Assembly (NCBI GenBank): GCA_031272715.1
Contig: JAISTH010000073.1
Span: 48,973-112,972 of the forward strand
DNA: 64,000 nt
Origin: Desulfovibrio sp.
GTDB lineage: Bacteria > Desulfobacterota > Desulfovibrionia > Desulfovibrionales > Desulfovibrionaceae
Direction of reading: 5' to 3'
This document shows, one piece after another, positions 17,410-25,770 of this stretch. How positions within the stretch are numbered: the stretch's first letter is position 1; every line of letters begins with the position of its first letter. A model generated the notes under the pieces. That model had not been told where the DNA came from, searched no databases, and saw nothing but the letters and a program-made list of their open reading frames with translations. A program made the position numbers and the translations under genes.

Positions 17410-18384
17410 CTACGCTACATATATATATGCCATATTGACCATTTTGGCATCCACATCTTATCCTACAGGAAAAGTGACCTATATAGACAATTGTCAATAA
17501 AAGTTTTAGGTGCAGCATAAAATAAGTCTTCTGTGATTTATTTATACAATGAGATGATAGTGTTCTATATTTTATATAAATACGCAAGTAGAGTCATTGC
17601 TCATTCATATTTTTTAAAAGATTATAATACATTTCAAAGAAACTTGTTGTAATTTTGAAGTATTGATTACATGAAGTAAGACAAATTTGAGTACATAGCT
17701 GACAGAGTCTTAAGGAATGGCGAGGGCATGTTTGAAAGACTGTTGAGACCAATTTTTAGTATATGAACCTTAGTGAAGTCGAATGACATCAGTCGTAGAG
17801 ACATCGACATTGAACTTGTCGGTTGAGTCCCGAAAGTATAGATTGTAACGTCATTCTTCATTCCGTCCCGCCGCATACACCCCGTGCTGTTCAGGTATGC
17901 TGCCTAGGCTGCGACCACAGGGGCGGGGCGGCCTACCTCCTTGCATCCTCCCTATGCCGACAGTCTGCCTCGTTCGACAGTTCCGTGCCGTTGCCCTTTG
18001 CCGCTGCCCCATACCGCTCGGCTGACTTTGCCCTTCGTTGCCCTCATCTCAAAGGATTTGACGGGTTCCTCGTGCCCCCGTCCTTGACGCCCGCCACTGC
18101 GGTAGCGTATGTAGCAGTCCTTGCTGCCGTCTGTATGGCTAGGAAAACCGATGCCGGGGCATTTCGTGTGCTCCCTGCTCGGCATGGACTCCCCGATGTC
18201 GGCCATGGGCGCGGTTTCCCGCAAATCCTCTTCTTCAGTCCGTCCCCCGCACAGGGGGGCGTGGGCAAAAGAGAACATAGTGGCGGAAACAGCCTACATC
18301 CCCTTGGGAGTGGCCACCAGAGCCGGCTAGAGCAAAAAAGGAAAAGGTGGAGCTATTAGTGGGTGCGGCCCTGAGCGTTGTCGA
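17410..18384. other. Gene-poor right end of the island
   Basis: The first 450 bp are strongly AT-rich and hold a 10-bp palindrome, GACAATTGTC, at 17486-17495. The remaining 520 bp are GC-rich with no recognisable gene. Open frames exist at 17667-17876 (minus), 17823-18359 (plus) and 17952-18278 (minus), but none resembles a known family or has a clear ribosome site. The sharp change near 17870 suggests that two unrelated pieces are joined. Eroded mobile-element sequence is possible. Confidence 0.5.
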
Positions 18385-18427
18385 GGCGTATGCCCTCCGG
18401 GGGTTCGAATCCCTCTCCCTCCGCCAC
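18385..18427 (+). repeat. Right attachment-site repeat (partial tRNA-Ser copy)
   Basis: These 43 bp are an exact copy of 6295-6337. The sequence upstream of 18385 does not continue into the tRNA 5' half, so this is not a functional tRNA gene but the distal attachment site left by integration. Confidence 0.9.
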
Positions 18428-18594
18428 TTGACCTTTGCGAGTCATGTCGCTCCCATGCAATGTTGTGTCACTGGCAGGTATTTCTGATATGACAACATCT
18501 GCCTCTTTCGATTTTGATCGCATTTGAGGCAGGCATTCCCTGCATTTTTACATCTATATCATTGCCAGCATTGCTTGTCAATGCCTCGCCCATC

Positions 18595-19752
18595 ATGAAA
18601 GCCCACAAAGTACGGACGTATAGCACTGCCATTGGCACAATTTGCGTCTCCCTTCTGCTCCTGACCTGCGTCCCCTTCCTTCCGGCCGATCTACAAGCCG
18701 CCGCCTACAACTACAACGTCGGGTTCCGCACGATCGGGCAGTGGCCGGTCATCAACGGTCGAGGCCTGGACATCAACGTCTGGTATCCCTCCACCAGCCC
18801 CCATCGCACCCTCAGCTACCCGCCGTGGGAGATCACGGCCGCCCGGGGCGGCCGCCTCGTGGAGGGGCGGTTTCCCCTGCTGATCCTCTCCCACGACTCC
18901 CCGGCCAACCGCTTCGCCTATCACGACACGGCGGCCTGGCTCGCGTCCCTGGGGTTCGTCGTGGCCGCTCCCGAACACGCCCGGGACTGCATGGACAACA
19001 TGGCCGACCTCTTCGGGTGGGAGCAGTTGCAGGATCGCGTGGACGAACTGCGCACGACCATCGACCTGCTGCTTGTCCATCCGGACCTGTCCGCCGCCAT
19101 AGCGCCGCAGCGCATAGCCTTGCTGGGGTACGGCGCCGGCGCCGCGGCGGCCCTGCTGTTGGGAGGGGCCATGCCGGACTGCGAGGGATGGAAGGGATAC
19201 TGCGAGTCGGCCGCACCGGGGGACATGTACTGCAACGCCTGGGCGCGGGAACGGATCACGGGCATGTGTGCCGTCTTTCCCCTCACGCGGAGTCTGGCCG
19301 ACCAGCGCGTGAAGACGGTCGCGGCTATTGCCACCGGTTTCCCCATGATCTTCGGCGCAAGTTCCTTCGACTACTACTATCCACCCACGCTGGTGGTGGG
19401 GGCGCAGGCGGACCAGAACCGTGTGCAGGCCCTGGCCGGCACGATCGGGGACGGTGCGCAGTTCAGCCTGATTCCCGGCGCCAACTCCGGATCCTTTCTG
19501 GCGACATGCCCGGACGTGCTGGCCCAGGAACTGCCCGAGCTTTGCCATTCCGTGGACGAGAGCGACCGGTGGCGCATACATCGCTCCCTCAACCTGATCC
19601 TCAACGAGTTCTTTCTCCAGCATCTGCGCAGCGACGACAACCTGCCGGACATCCCCGCCCCGCCCGATCTCACGCCAAAACCCGCGCCGCCGGCCAAGAC
19701 GGCGCCCGCGACGCCCCCTGCCCCGCACGGCAGAAGACATCCCCCAAGATGA
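18595..19752 (+). CDS. Secreted alpha/beta hydrolase (predicted dienelactone hydrolase/PAF-acetylhydrolase-like)
   Basis: The protein has 385 residues from ATG 18595. Residues 1-36 form a signal peptide (basic start, LLLLTCVPFL core, ADLQAAA end). The mature part has the YNVGFRTIG and DINVWYPS beginning seen in COG4188 hydrolases. It continues with LLILSHDSPANRFAYHDTAAWLASLGFVV (quoted in part), where the HD/S region forms the oxyanion area. LLGYGAGAAAALLLG follows at the nucleophile elbow position. The usual elbow serine (GxSxG) is replaced by GYGAG, so catalysis may be lost or use another residue. The last 40 residues are proline-rich. It lies just outside the island and is followed by another exported protein. 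A TTG start at 18514 would lengthen it but would bury the signal peptide. Confidence 0.65.
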   Translation: MKAHKVRTYSTAIGTICVSLLLLTCVPFLPADLQAAAYNYNVGFRTIGQWPVINGRGLDINVWYPSTSPHRTLSYPPWEITAARGGRLVEGRFPLLILSHDSPANRFAYHDTAAWLASLGFVVAAPEHARDCMDNMADLFGWEQLQDRVDELRTTIDLLLVHPDLSAAIAPQRIALLGYGAGAAAALLLGGAMPDCEGWKGYCESAAPGDMYCNAWARERITGMCAVFPLTRSLADQRVKTVAAIATGFPMIFGASSFDYYYPPTLVVGAQADQNRVQALAGTIGDGAQFSLIPGANSGSFLATCPDVLAQELPELCHSVDESDRWRIHRSLNLILNEFFLQHLRSDDNLPDIPAPPDLTPKPAPPAKTAPATPPAPHGRRHPPR

Positions 19753-19923
19753 CCCCGGAGGCGGCGATACCCCCTCCGGGAGCGGCCAGTGGCGGGCATT
19801 TCGTGCCTATTGACTTCAGTCTTCGCAAACAATATTGATTGCGCTCCGCACGTCCCGTCACAGCGTCGGCGACGTGCGAGGGGTACCCCCCGCCCCGAAA
19901 TCAGCCACCTGCGGGTGCTTGCC

Positions 19924-20475
19924 ATGCAACGTCTTCTCCCCTGCCTTCTGTCGTGTCTTCTGCCCCTTCTTCTTGCCGTTCACGTGCACGCAGGCCCGAT
20001 CGACTTCGGCGACGGGACCTGGACGGTCATGCCCGTGGGCGCGCGGCCGGCCTACATGGGCATCCATGGCGGCACGATGCCCGTCAGTCTGCTGGTTTCG
20101 GGGGACGGGACGTCCCTCGTGACCTTCGTGGGACGGACGGGCAACGACTTCCTGGCGGCCCTGCACCTCATGCAGGTTCCCTCCCTGCTCAACGCCACCA
20201 TCCAGCAGTCCTTCCCGGTGGACGGCATTCCGGCGCCGACCGGCGACATGTCCCTCATGGCCGGCAGTTCCCGCGTGAGCCTTCCTGTGCTGCACCTCAC
20301 CGGCATCGGCATGCGTGACGCGGACGGACCGGCCTTGATGCTGCAGCCCTTCGGCCTCTCCGACAAGCCCCTGTCCATCGAGGGCAGCGTCGCCCTGCCC
20401 ATGCAGGCATCCCCGAAGCAGGCCCATCCGTTTTTCAAGCCCCAGTATCTGCAACCGAGGCGCAGTCAGGACTGA
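19924..20475 (+). CDS. Exported protein of unknown function
   Basis: This 183-residue protein begins at ATG 19924 with a clear signal peptide (MQRLLPCLLSCLLPLLLAVHVHA, quoted in part). The mature part is about 160 residues with alternating hydrophobic segments suggesting beta structure, and ends in a basic tail. I do not recognise a family. An upstream in-frame start at 19789 would place 45 unlikely residues ahead of the signal peptide, so it is rejected. It follows the secreted hydrolase by 171 bp in the same direction and converges on murI with a 42-bp gap. The pairing with a secreted hydrolase hints at a cell-envelope role. Confidence 0.65.
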   Translation: MQRLLPCLLSCLLPLLLAVHVHAGPIDFGDGTWTVMPVGARPAYMGIHGGTMPVSLLVSGDGTSLVTFVGRTGNDFLAALHLMQVPSLLNATIQQSFPVDGIPAPTGDMSLMAGSSRVSLPVLHLTGIGMRDADGPALMLQPFGLSDKPLSIEGSVALPMQASPKQAHPFFKPQYLQPRRSQD

Positions 20476-20517
20476 GTCCCCATCCTCTCCGGTCCCGTCC
20501 CGGGGCCGTTGCCGGCC

Positions 20518-21366
20518 TCACAGATCGATGAGCGTGACGCTTCTCGGGTGCAGCGCGCGCCCCAGGAATTGCTGCCCTATCCGCGCGAACCGCGCCGGGT
20601 TGTCCGTGGTGAGGAAACGGCATCGCCCCCCTGACGTTCTGGGCCGCGCAAGATTTCGTCTGGCCAGTTCGCTCCGGACCCATTCTGCGGTCGTGGCCGC
20701 CGAGTCGACGATGGCGACGCCATCGCCCACCACGTTTTCCAGTGCCGGTCGCAAGGGAGGGAAGTGCGTGCAGCCGAGGAGCAGAGTGTCGGGGGCGTCC
20801 GGGCGTCCGTCCCCGAAGACGTCGCCGATGTAGCGGCGGGCGATGCCTTCGACCAGGGGACCGTCCATCCACCCTTCCTCGGCCAGGGAGACGAAGAGGG
20901 TGCAGGCACGGCCGATGACGTCGGCATTGGGGCGGATGCCGAGGATGGCCCGCTGGTATGCCTCCCTCTTGATGGTGGCCTCCGTCGCGACGACCACGAT
21001 TTTTCCGTTGCGGCTCGCCAGGGCCGCGGCGTGGGCGCCGGGCTCGACGACCCCCACCACGGGCAGGGGCTTCAGTTCCTTGCGCAGCGTGGGCAGGGCT
21101 GCGGCGGTCGCGGTGTTGCAGGCCACCACGAGCATCTTGACGCCTTGCTGCACCAGGGCCTGCGCCGCCTTTATGGTGTATCTGATGATGGTGTCCCGCC
21201 CCTTGGTGCCGTATGGCAGACGGGCCGTGTCGCCGAGATAGAGCAGGTCCTCTCCGGGCAGGATGGTGTTGATGGCCTTCAGCACCGTCAGGCCTCCCAT
21301 GCCGGAGTCGAACAGGGCGATGGGGAGTTTGGCGCTGGCGGAATTTTTCGTGTCGGCGTTCGGCAT
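20518..21366 (-). CDS. murI: Glutamate racemase
   Basis: The 282-residue enzyme interconverts L- and D-glutamate for peptidoglycan. It has the family markers in order: ALFDSGMGGLTVL, YLGDTARLPYG, VVACNTATA with the first catalytic cysteine, and LLLGCTHFPPL with the second. Length is normal. AAGGA precedes the start codon at good spacing. The gene stands alone and faces the exported-protein gene. A run of acidic and small residues at the N-terminus precedes the core by about 15 residues, which is common. No competing assignment is reasonable; aspartate racemases lack this motif set. Confidence 0.95.
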   Translation of the reverse strand: MPNADTKNSASAKLPIALFDSGMGGLTVLKAINTILPGEDLLYLGDTARLPYGTKGRDTIIRYTIKAAQALVQQGVKMLVVACNTATAAALPTLRKELKPLPVVGVVEPGAHAAALASRNGKIVVVATEATIKREAYQRAILGIRPNADVIGRACTLFVSLAEEGWMDGPLVEGIARRYIGDVFGDGRPDAPDTLLLGCTHFPPLRPALENVVGDGVAIVDSAATTAEWVRSELARRNLARPRTSGGRCRFLTTDNPARFARIGQQFLGRALHPRSVTLIDL

Positions 21367-21564
21367 GGGTGGTCCTTTTGTCCGCGGGGTCGTGGACGGA
21401 TGTTGGCCGTGGGCGTGGACGGCGCCGTATGCGGGGATCGGCCGCCGAGGATACGCCTTCGGCGGTCTGACTTCCAGCGTGGGCGGCCTGGGGATTTGCC
21501 ATGGCTTGTCCCGATAATGTATGCTGGCTAGTCTTGCGCCCAGAACGAGAGGACATCATTCATT

Positions 21565-22206
21565 ATGTTGGCGATACTGGAATATGGATCGGGGAACCAG
21601 ACGAGCGTCCGGCGGGCCTTGGAGCACCTGGGCGTCCCCTGCGTCGTGACCGCCGATCCGGCCCTGGCGGCCGGTGCCGACGGAGTTGTCTTCCCCGGGG
21701 TGGGGGCGGCCGGCCAGGCGATGCGGGCGCTCTCCGCCACGGGGCTGGACGGCGCCATACGCCGCGCCGTCGACAGGGGGCAGCCGCTGCTGGGGATATG
21801 TCTGGGGTGTCAGATCCTGCTGCAATCCAGCGAGGAGAACGACACCGAGACCCTCGGGGTCGTCCCCGGAACGTGCCGCCGGTTCGCCGACGGCATGATC
21901 CAGGAGGACGGCACTCCCGCGCCCGTTCCCCACATGGGATGGAACGGCCTCCAGCGCGTCGGCGAGATGCGCCTGCTGGCAGGGGTGCATCCCGCCGCGG
22001 AATTCTATTTCGTGCACAGCTACCACGTCGATCCCGCGCCGGAGTTCGTGCTCACCACCACGGAATACGGCGGACGGTTCTGCAGCTCCTTCGGCAGGGA
22101 CGGTCTCTGGGCCGTGCAGTTCCATCCCGAGAAGAGCGGCGAACCGGGTCTCGCGCTGCTGCGCAACTTCGCCGACTATTGCCGCGAGGCCGCGCATGCT
22201 GAGTAA
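21565..22206 (+). CDS. hisH: Imidazole glycerol phosphate synthase, glutaminase subunit
   Basis: This 213-residue class-I glutamine amidotransferase has the nucleophile motif [10 protein letters not shown] and the catalytic histidine and glutamate in VQFHPEKSG. The N-terminal [13 protein letters not shown] matches HisH. It supplies ammonia to HisF for imidazole glycerol phosphate and AICAR formation in histidine synthesis. The start is ATG 21565. The end overlaps hisF by 11 bp, the usual coupling of the two subunits. In many HisH proteins the motif after the catalytic Cys is GM; here it is GC, a mild variation. In PseB-linked sugar pathways similar pairs make acetamidino sugars, so that alternative function cannot be excluded. 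Confidence 0.88.
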   Translation: MLAILEYGSGNQTSVRRALEHLGVPCVVTADPALAAGADGVVFPGVGAAGQAMRALSATGLDGAIRRAVDRGQPLLGICLGCQILLQSSEENDTETLGVVPGTCRRFADGMIQEDGTPAPVPHMGWNGLQRVGEMRLLAGVHPAAEFYFVHSYHVDPAPEFVLTTTEYGGRFCSSFGRDGLWAVQFHPEKSGEPGLALLRNFADYCREAAHAE

Positions 22207-22975
22207 GCGGGTCATACCCTGTCTCGACGTGCGGGCCGGGCGGCTGACGAAGGGGATACGGTTCGCCGGCAACGTGGACATCGGCGATCCCGTGGAGTCC
22301 GCGCGCCGCTATTACGAGCAGGGGGCGGACGAGATCGTGTTCTACGACATCACGGCCTCCGCCGAGGATCGCGGCATCCTGCTGGACGTCGTCGAGCGCG
22401 TGGCGTCGCAGATATTCATCCCGTTCTCGGTGGGCGGGGGCATTTCCGAGGTCTCCCACATGCGGGACGTCCTGCTTGCCGGGGCGGAGAAGATCTCGGT
22501 GAACTCCGCCGCGGTGACGAATCCCCGACTCATCTCGGACGGTGCGGACGCCTTCGGGTCCCAGGCCATCGTCGTGGGCATGGACGTCCTGGCCGTTCCC
22601 GCGAGCGAACGGACGCCCTCCGGCTACGAGATCGTCATCCACGGCGGACGCAAGCGCATGGGACTGGACGCCGTCGCCTGGGCCGTGCGTTGCCAGGAAC
22701 TGGGGGCGGGAGAACTGTGCGTCAATTCCATCGACGCCGACGGGACGAAAGACGGTTACGAACTCGTCCTGACCAGACGCATAGTCGATGCCGTGTCCAT
22801 TCCCGTGATCGCCTCCGGCGGCGCCGGGGATCCGGAGCACATGTACCGGGCGGTGAGCGTCGGCGGAGCGTCCGCGGCGTTGATTGCCTCCATCGTGCAC
22901 TACGGTCAGTACACGATTCGGGACTGCAAGGAGCACATGGCGAACCGGGGCGCCAAGGTTCGGCTGGCCTGGTAG
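22196..22975 (+). CDS. hisF: Imidazole glycerol phosphate synthase, cyclase subunit
   Basis: The 259-residue TIM-barrel subunit begins [12 protein letters not shown], with the catalytic aspartate of the CLDV motif. It carries VGGGI and IASGGAG, the phosphate-binding loops, and DGTKDGY, the second half of the family pattern. The N-terminal start overlaps hisH by 11 bp. The pair makes imidazole glycerol phosphate and AICAR. Compared with typical HisF the segment [19 protein letters not shown] is divergent. Such divergence is seen in HisF paralogues of surface-sugar pathways, but the catalytic aspartates and glycine loops are kept. No other his genes adjoin it. Confidence 0.88.
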   Translation: MLSKRVIPCLDVRAGRLTKGIRFAGNVDIGDPVESARRYYEQGADEIVFYDITASAEDRGILLDVVERVASQIFIPFSVGGGISEVSHMRDVLLAGAEKISVNSAAVTNPRLISDGADAFGSQAIVVGMDVLAVPASERTPSGYEIVIHGGRKRMGLDAVAWAVRCQELGAGELCVNSIDADGTKDGYELVLTRRIVDAVSIPVIASGGAGDPEHMYRAVSVGGASAALIASIVHYGQYTIRDCKEHMANRGAKVRLAW

Positions 22976-23051
22976 GCCGTGAGTCGATGGGATGGCGGCC
23001 TCGGGGTCGGATTCCATAGCCAGGACTTGGACGGATTTCGGTTCTGGATGT

Positions 23052-23080
23052 TTGACTTTATCTTTATTATTTTTTAAAGG
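23052..23080 (+). promoter_or_regulatory. Candidate sigma-70 promoter for the small basic ORF and fmdB-like gene
   Basis: TTGACT at 23052-23057 and TAAAGG at 23075-23080 are separated by 17 bp of an AT-rich stretch that stands out from the GC-rich surroundings. Start of the 35-codon gene is 48 bp downstream. The -10 match is weak, so this is tentative. Confidence 0.35.
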
Positions 23081-23127
23081 TCGCTTGCGCTGCGAATAAG
23101 CGGCGCAGGTTGCCAAGGAGGAGCGTC

Positions 23128-23235
23128 ATGGCCCATAAGAAGGTGGAACGTCGGAAGGAGCTTGCAAGGAAACGGCACCGCCGTCAGGATCGCCTGAAGC
23201 AGCGCATCAAGGAAGCCAAGGCTGCCAAGGTCTGA
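23128..23235 (+). CDS. Small highly basic protein (35 aa), DUF6800-like
   Basis: A 35-codon frame starts at ATG 23128 behind a strong AAGGAGGA ribosome site and ends at TGA 23233-23235, just before the zinc-ribbon gene. The product, which begins MAHKKVERRKELARKRHRR, is almost all Lys, Arg, Glu and Ala and should be a single charged helix. It resembles the short basic proteins grouped as DUF6800; that family call is from memory of the pattern. Strong ribosome site and tight coupling to the next gene (5 bp) support expression. Such basic helices often bind RNA or ribosomes, but no function is shown. Confidence 0.7.
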   Translation: MAHKKVERRKELARKRHRRQDRLKQRIKEAKAAKV

Positions 23236-23240
23236 GTCGC

Positions 23241-23687
23241 ATGCCTATCTACGAATACAAGTGTCCGAAGTGTCGGCACGTTTTCGAGGAGTGGACCAAG
23301 TCCATCAACGACATGGTGGAGGAACCCTGTCCACGTTGCGGCGCCCTTGCGCATCGCCTGATATCCCAGACATCCTTCGTCCTCAAGGGAGGGGGCTGGT
23401 ATGTCGACGACTACGGATATCGCAAGGGCATCAAGGAGGAAGGCGAGGCCACGACCGCGACCTCGTCGGGAGGATCGGGCACGGAGAGTCCGGCGGCTTC
23501 GTCGGGAGGTTCGGCGCAAGTCGCTTCGGCTGCGAAGGAAGCGACCGAGGCTCCCAAAGTCGCATCGGAGACTCCTGCATCGGAGGCCAAGACCGAGGCT
23601 CCCAAGAGCGCTCCGGTCGCCCCCAAGACGGATACTGCTCCCAAGGCCGCGCCACCGTCTCCGAAGACGAGCGCACACGCTTCCTGA
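23241..23687 (+). CDS. FmdB-family zinc-ribbon protein with low-complexity tail
   Basis: The 148-residue protein begins MPIYEYKCPKCRHVFEEW and has a second cysteine pair in EPCPRCGALAHRLIS. Together they form the small zinc ribbon of the FmdB family, first named for a regulator near formamidase and found widely with unknown role. Residues about 75-148 are a low-complexity tail rich in Ser, Ala, Lys, Pro and Glu, likely disordered. It starts 5 bp after the 35-codon gene and precedes purB by 150 bp, a gap in which I see no further gene. Nucleic-acid or metal binding is the family expectation. Confidence 0.85.
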   Translation: MPIYEYKCPKCRHVFEEWTKSINDMVEEPCPRCGALAHRLISQTSFVLKGGGWYVDDYGYRKGIKEEGEATTATSSGGSGTESPAASSGGSAQVASAAKEATEAPKVASETPASEAKTEAPKSAPVAPKTDTAPKAAPPSPKTSAHAS

Positions 23688-23837
23688 TTTTCCGGCACGG
23701 CCTCTTGCGGGGGGCGCGGATTGCAACAAACAAGGAAACGGACGTGTGGGGGCACGCCAAGGACGAACAAGCTTCGCGCGAGGGCCGTCGAAGGATTCGC
23801 CCGGAGCCGCACACAGCGGGGGAATATTTGAGGTACC

Positions 23838-25166
23838 ATGATTGATCGTTACACCAGACCGGAGATGGGTTCCGTTTGGACGTTGGAGAATCGCTATCGT
23901 GCGTGGCTCTCCGTCGAACTCGCCGTCTGCCAGGCGTGGCATGACGCAGGCCGCATCCCCGGTTCCGCGATGGAGACCATCCGCTCCAAGGCGGCCATCG
24001 ACGTGGACAGGATCCTGGCCATCGAGGAGACGACCCACCACGATGTCATCGCGTTCCTGACGAGCCTCGAAGAGAAGGTCGGGCCGGACGCGCGGTACAT
24101 CCATCTGGGCTGCACCTCCTCCGACATCCTGGACACGGCCAACGCCCTCCTGCTGACGCAGGCCGGGGGGATGCTGCTGACGGATATCGACGACCTCCTG
24201 ACCGAACTGCGCACCCTCGCCTTCCGGTACAAGGGGCAGTTCTGCATGGGCCGCACCCATGGCGTCCATGCCGAGCCGATCTCCTTCGGTCTCAAGATGG
24301 CCGGCTTCCACGCCGAGTTCAGTCGTCACAGGGATCGGGTGGCCGCGGCCATCGAGGACGTGCGGACGGGGAAGATCTCCGGCGCCGTCGGCACGTACGC
24401 CTTCATCCCGCCGGACATCGAGGAGAAGGCGCTGACCATCCTGGACTTGCGGGTCGATCCCCATTCCACGCAGATCGTCCAGCGGGACCGGTACGCCCAC
24501 TTCTTCTCCACGCTGGCGGTCATGGCGGGGGGGATCGAGCGGGTCGCGGTGGAACTGCGCCATCTGCAGCGCACCGAAGTGCGGGAGGTCGAGGAGGGCT
24601 TCGGCAAGGGGCAGAAGGGCTCCTCGGCCATGCCCCACAAACGCAATCCCATATCGGCGGAGAATCTCTGCGGACTCTCCCGCATCATCCGGTCCCACGC
24701 CCTGGTGGCCATGGAGAACCAGCCCCTCTGGCACGAGCGGGACATCAGCCATTCCTCCGCGGAACGGGTGATCATGCCGGATTCCACCATCCTGGCGGAC
24801 TACGCGCTGGTCCGGCTGACGAAACTGCTTCGCGGACTGGTGGTCAGGCCCGAGAACATGCGGGCGAACATGGACCGTTTCATGGGCCTCCATTTCTCCC
24901 AGCGTCTGCTCACGGCGCTGCTGGACACCGACATGCCGCGGCAGGAGGCCTACGAAGCGGTCCAGCGCCTCGCCATGAAGAGCTGGGGCAAGGTCGAGTA
25001 TTTTCCGGACGTCGTCATGCAGGACGCCGACATGCAGGAACGGCTCGGCAAGGCGGCGCTTGGCGACCTGTTCGATTCGGGCTTCTATCTCGCCCACGAG
25101 GACAGGATATTCGACAGGGTCTTCCCGAACGGGAGGGGCGGAAAGCCTGCGGATGCAGGCGTATAG
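23838..25166 (+). CDS. purB: Adenylosuccinate lyase
   Basis: This 442-residue member of the fumarase/aspartase superfamily has the signature GSSAMPHKRNP near residue 262. It also shows HHDVIAFL near 64, GCTSSDILDT near 91 and GRTHGVHAEP near 138, all hallmarks of PurB. It cleaves SAICAR and adenylosuccinate, two steps of purine synthesis. Its length suits the short bacterial type. The ATG start follows a weak purine run. The stop is directly followed by the pyrE start region, so purB and pyrE are likely co-transcribed, linking purine and pyrimidine synthesis. Confidence 0.95.
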   Translation: MIDRYTRPEMGSVWTLENRYRAWLSVELAVCQAWHDAGRIPGSAMETIRSKAAIDVDRILAIEETTHHDVIAFLTSLEEKVGPDARYIHLGCTSSDILDTANALLLTQAGGMLLTDIDDLLTELRTLAFRYKGQFCMGRTHGVHAEPISFGLKMAGFHAEFSRHRDRVAAAIEDVRTGKISGAVGTYAFIPPDIEEKALTILDLRVDPHSTQIVQRDRYAHFFSTLAVMAGGIERVAVELRHLQRTEVREVEEGFGKGQKGSSAMPHKRNPISAENLCGLSRIIRSHALVAMENQPLWHERDISHSSAERVIMPDSTILADYALVRLTKLLRGLVVRPENMRANMDRFMGLHFSQRLLTALLDTDMPRQEAYEAVQRLAMKSWGKVEYFPDVVMQDADMQERLGKAALGDLFDSGFYLAHEDRIFDRVFPNGRGGKPADAGV

Positions 25167-25187
25167 GTGGCGGAGGCCTTGCACGTG

Positions 25188-25757
25188 ATGGACGACGCGA
25201 TGGAACTCAGACGCCGTCTGGCGCGTCTCCTGGTGGAGAAATCCTACCGGGAGGGGGATTTCGTGCTGGCTTCCGGCAGGAGAAGTTCCTACTATTTCGA
25301 TTGCAGGGTCACGGCGCTCAATGCCGAAGGGTCGTGGCTCATAGGTTCCCTGCTCTTCGACTTGATCATCAAGGACAGGGACGTCCGTGGAGTGGGGGGT
25401 ATGACCCTCGGGGCGGATCCTCTGGTGACGGCGGTGACCGTCGTCTCCCACGAGAGGGGGAGGCCCCTGCATGGACTTCTGGTGCGCAAGCAGGCCAAGG
25501 GGCACGGCACGGGCCAGTTCGTCGAGGGGTTGGGCAATTTCGCCCCCGACGATCCCGTCGCCATGGTGGAGGACGTGGTCACGACCGGAGGGTCGCTGCT
25601 CACGGCCTGCGACAGGGTGAGGGATGCCGGGCTTGCGGTGCGGGCCGTGTGCACCATTCTGGACAGAGAGGAGGGAGGGCGTGAAAAGCTGCGCGAAGCG
25701 GGCTACGATCTGCAGTCGCTTTTCACCCGCGCGGAACTGCTGGAACTGGCTGGCTGA
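25188..25757 (+). CDS. pyrE: Orotate phosphoribosyltransferase
   Basis: The 189-residue enzyme joins orotate to PRPP to form OMP. It shows GDFVLASGRRSSYYFDCR at the N-terminus, the HGTGQFVEG loop, and the PRPP motif VAMVEDVVTTGGSLLTA. Start choice: GCGGAGG at 25170-25176 lies 11 bp before ATG 25188. A GTG at 25167 and an ATG at 25200 are also in frame; the GTG would abut the purB stop. Length from 25188 fits the family. It is followed, 13 bp later, by the L,D-transpeptidase, so the operon may continue. Confidence 0.92.
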   Translation: MDDAMELRRRLARLLVEKSYREGDFVLASGRRSSYYFDCRVTALNAEGSWLIGSLLFDLIIKDRDVRGVGGMTLGADPLVTAVTVVSHERGRPLHGLLVRKQAKGHGTGQFVEGLGNFAPDDPVAMVEDVVTTGGSLLTACDRVRDAGLAVRAVCTILDREEGGREKLREAGYDLQSLFTRAELLELAG

Positions 25758-25770
25758 CGCGTTGCCGGAC

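Larger units (their letters stand above)
6338..18427. mobile_element. tRNA-Ser-integrated genomic island carrying a putative defence operon
   Basis: The interval of 12,090 bp lies between the two 43-bp tRNA-derived repeats. It contains one XRE regulator, three large genes reading left to right, and gene-poor ends (6338-7042 and 17410-18384). Base composition varies strongly inside it: the helicase and most of the ATPase gene are GC-rich, while the middle and end of the methylase and the distal end are AT-rich. No tyrosine or serine integrase or transposase is recognisable, so the element is probably an immobile remnant or moves with help from elsewhere. Boundaries are set by the repeats. Function is inferred from the three large proteins. 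Confidence 0.85.

Noticed and set aside
17823..18359. Possible plus-strand gene at the island end
   Set aside because: No family, no clear start signal, competing frames on the other strand; left as gene-poor sequence.
18361..18427. Second tRNA-Ser gene
   Set aside because: Only the 3' 43 bp are present; upstream sequence lacks D arm and anticodon arm, so it is an attachment-site copy.
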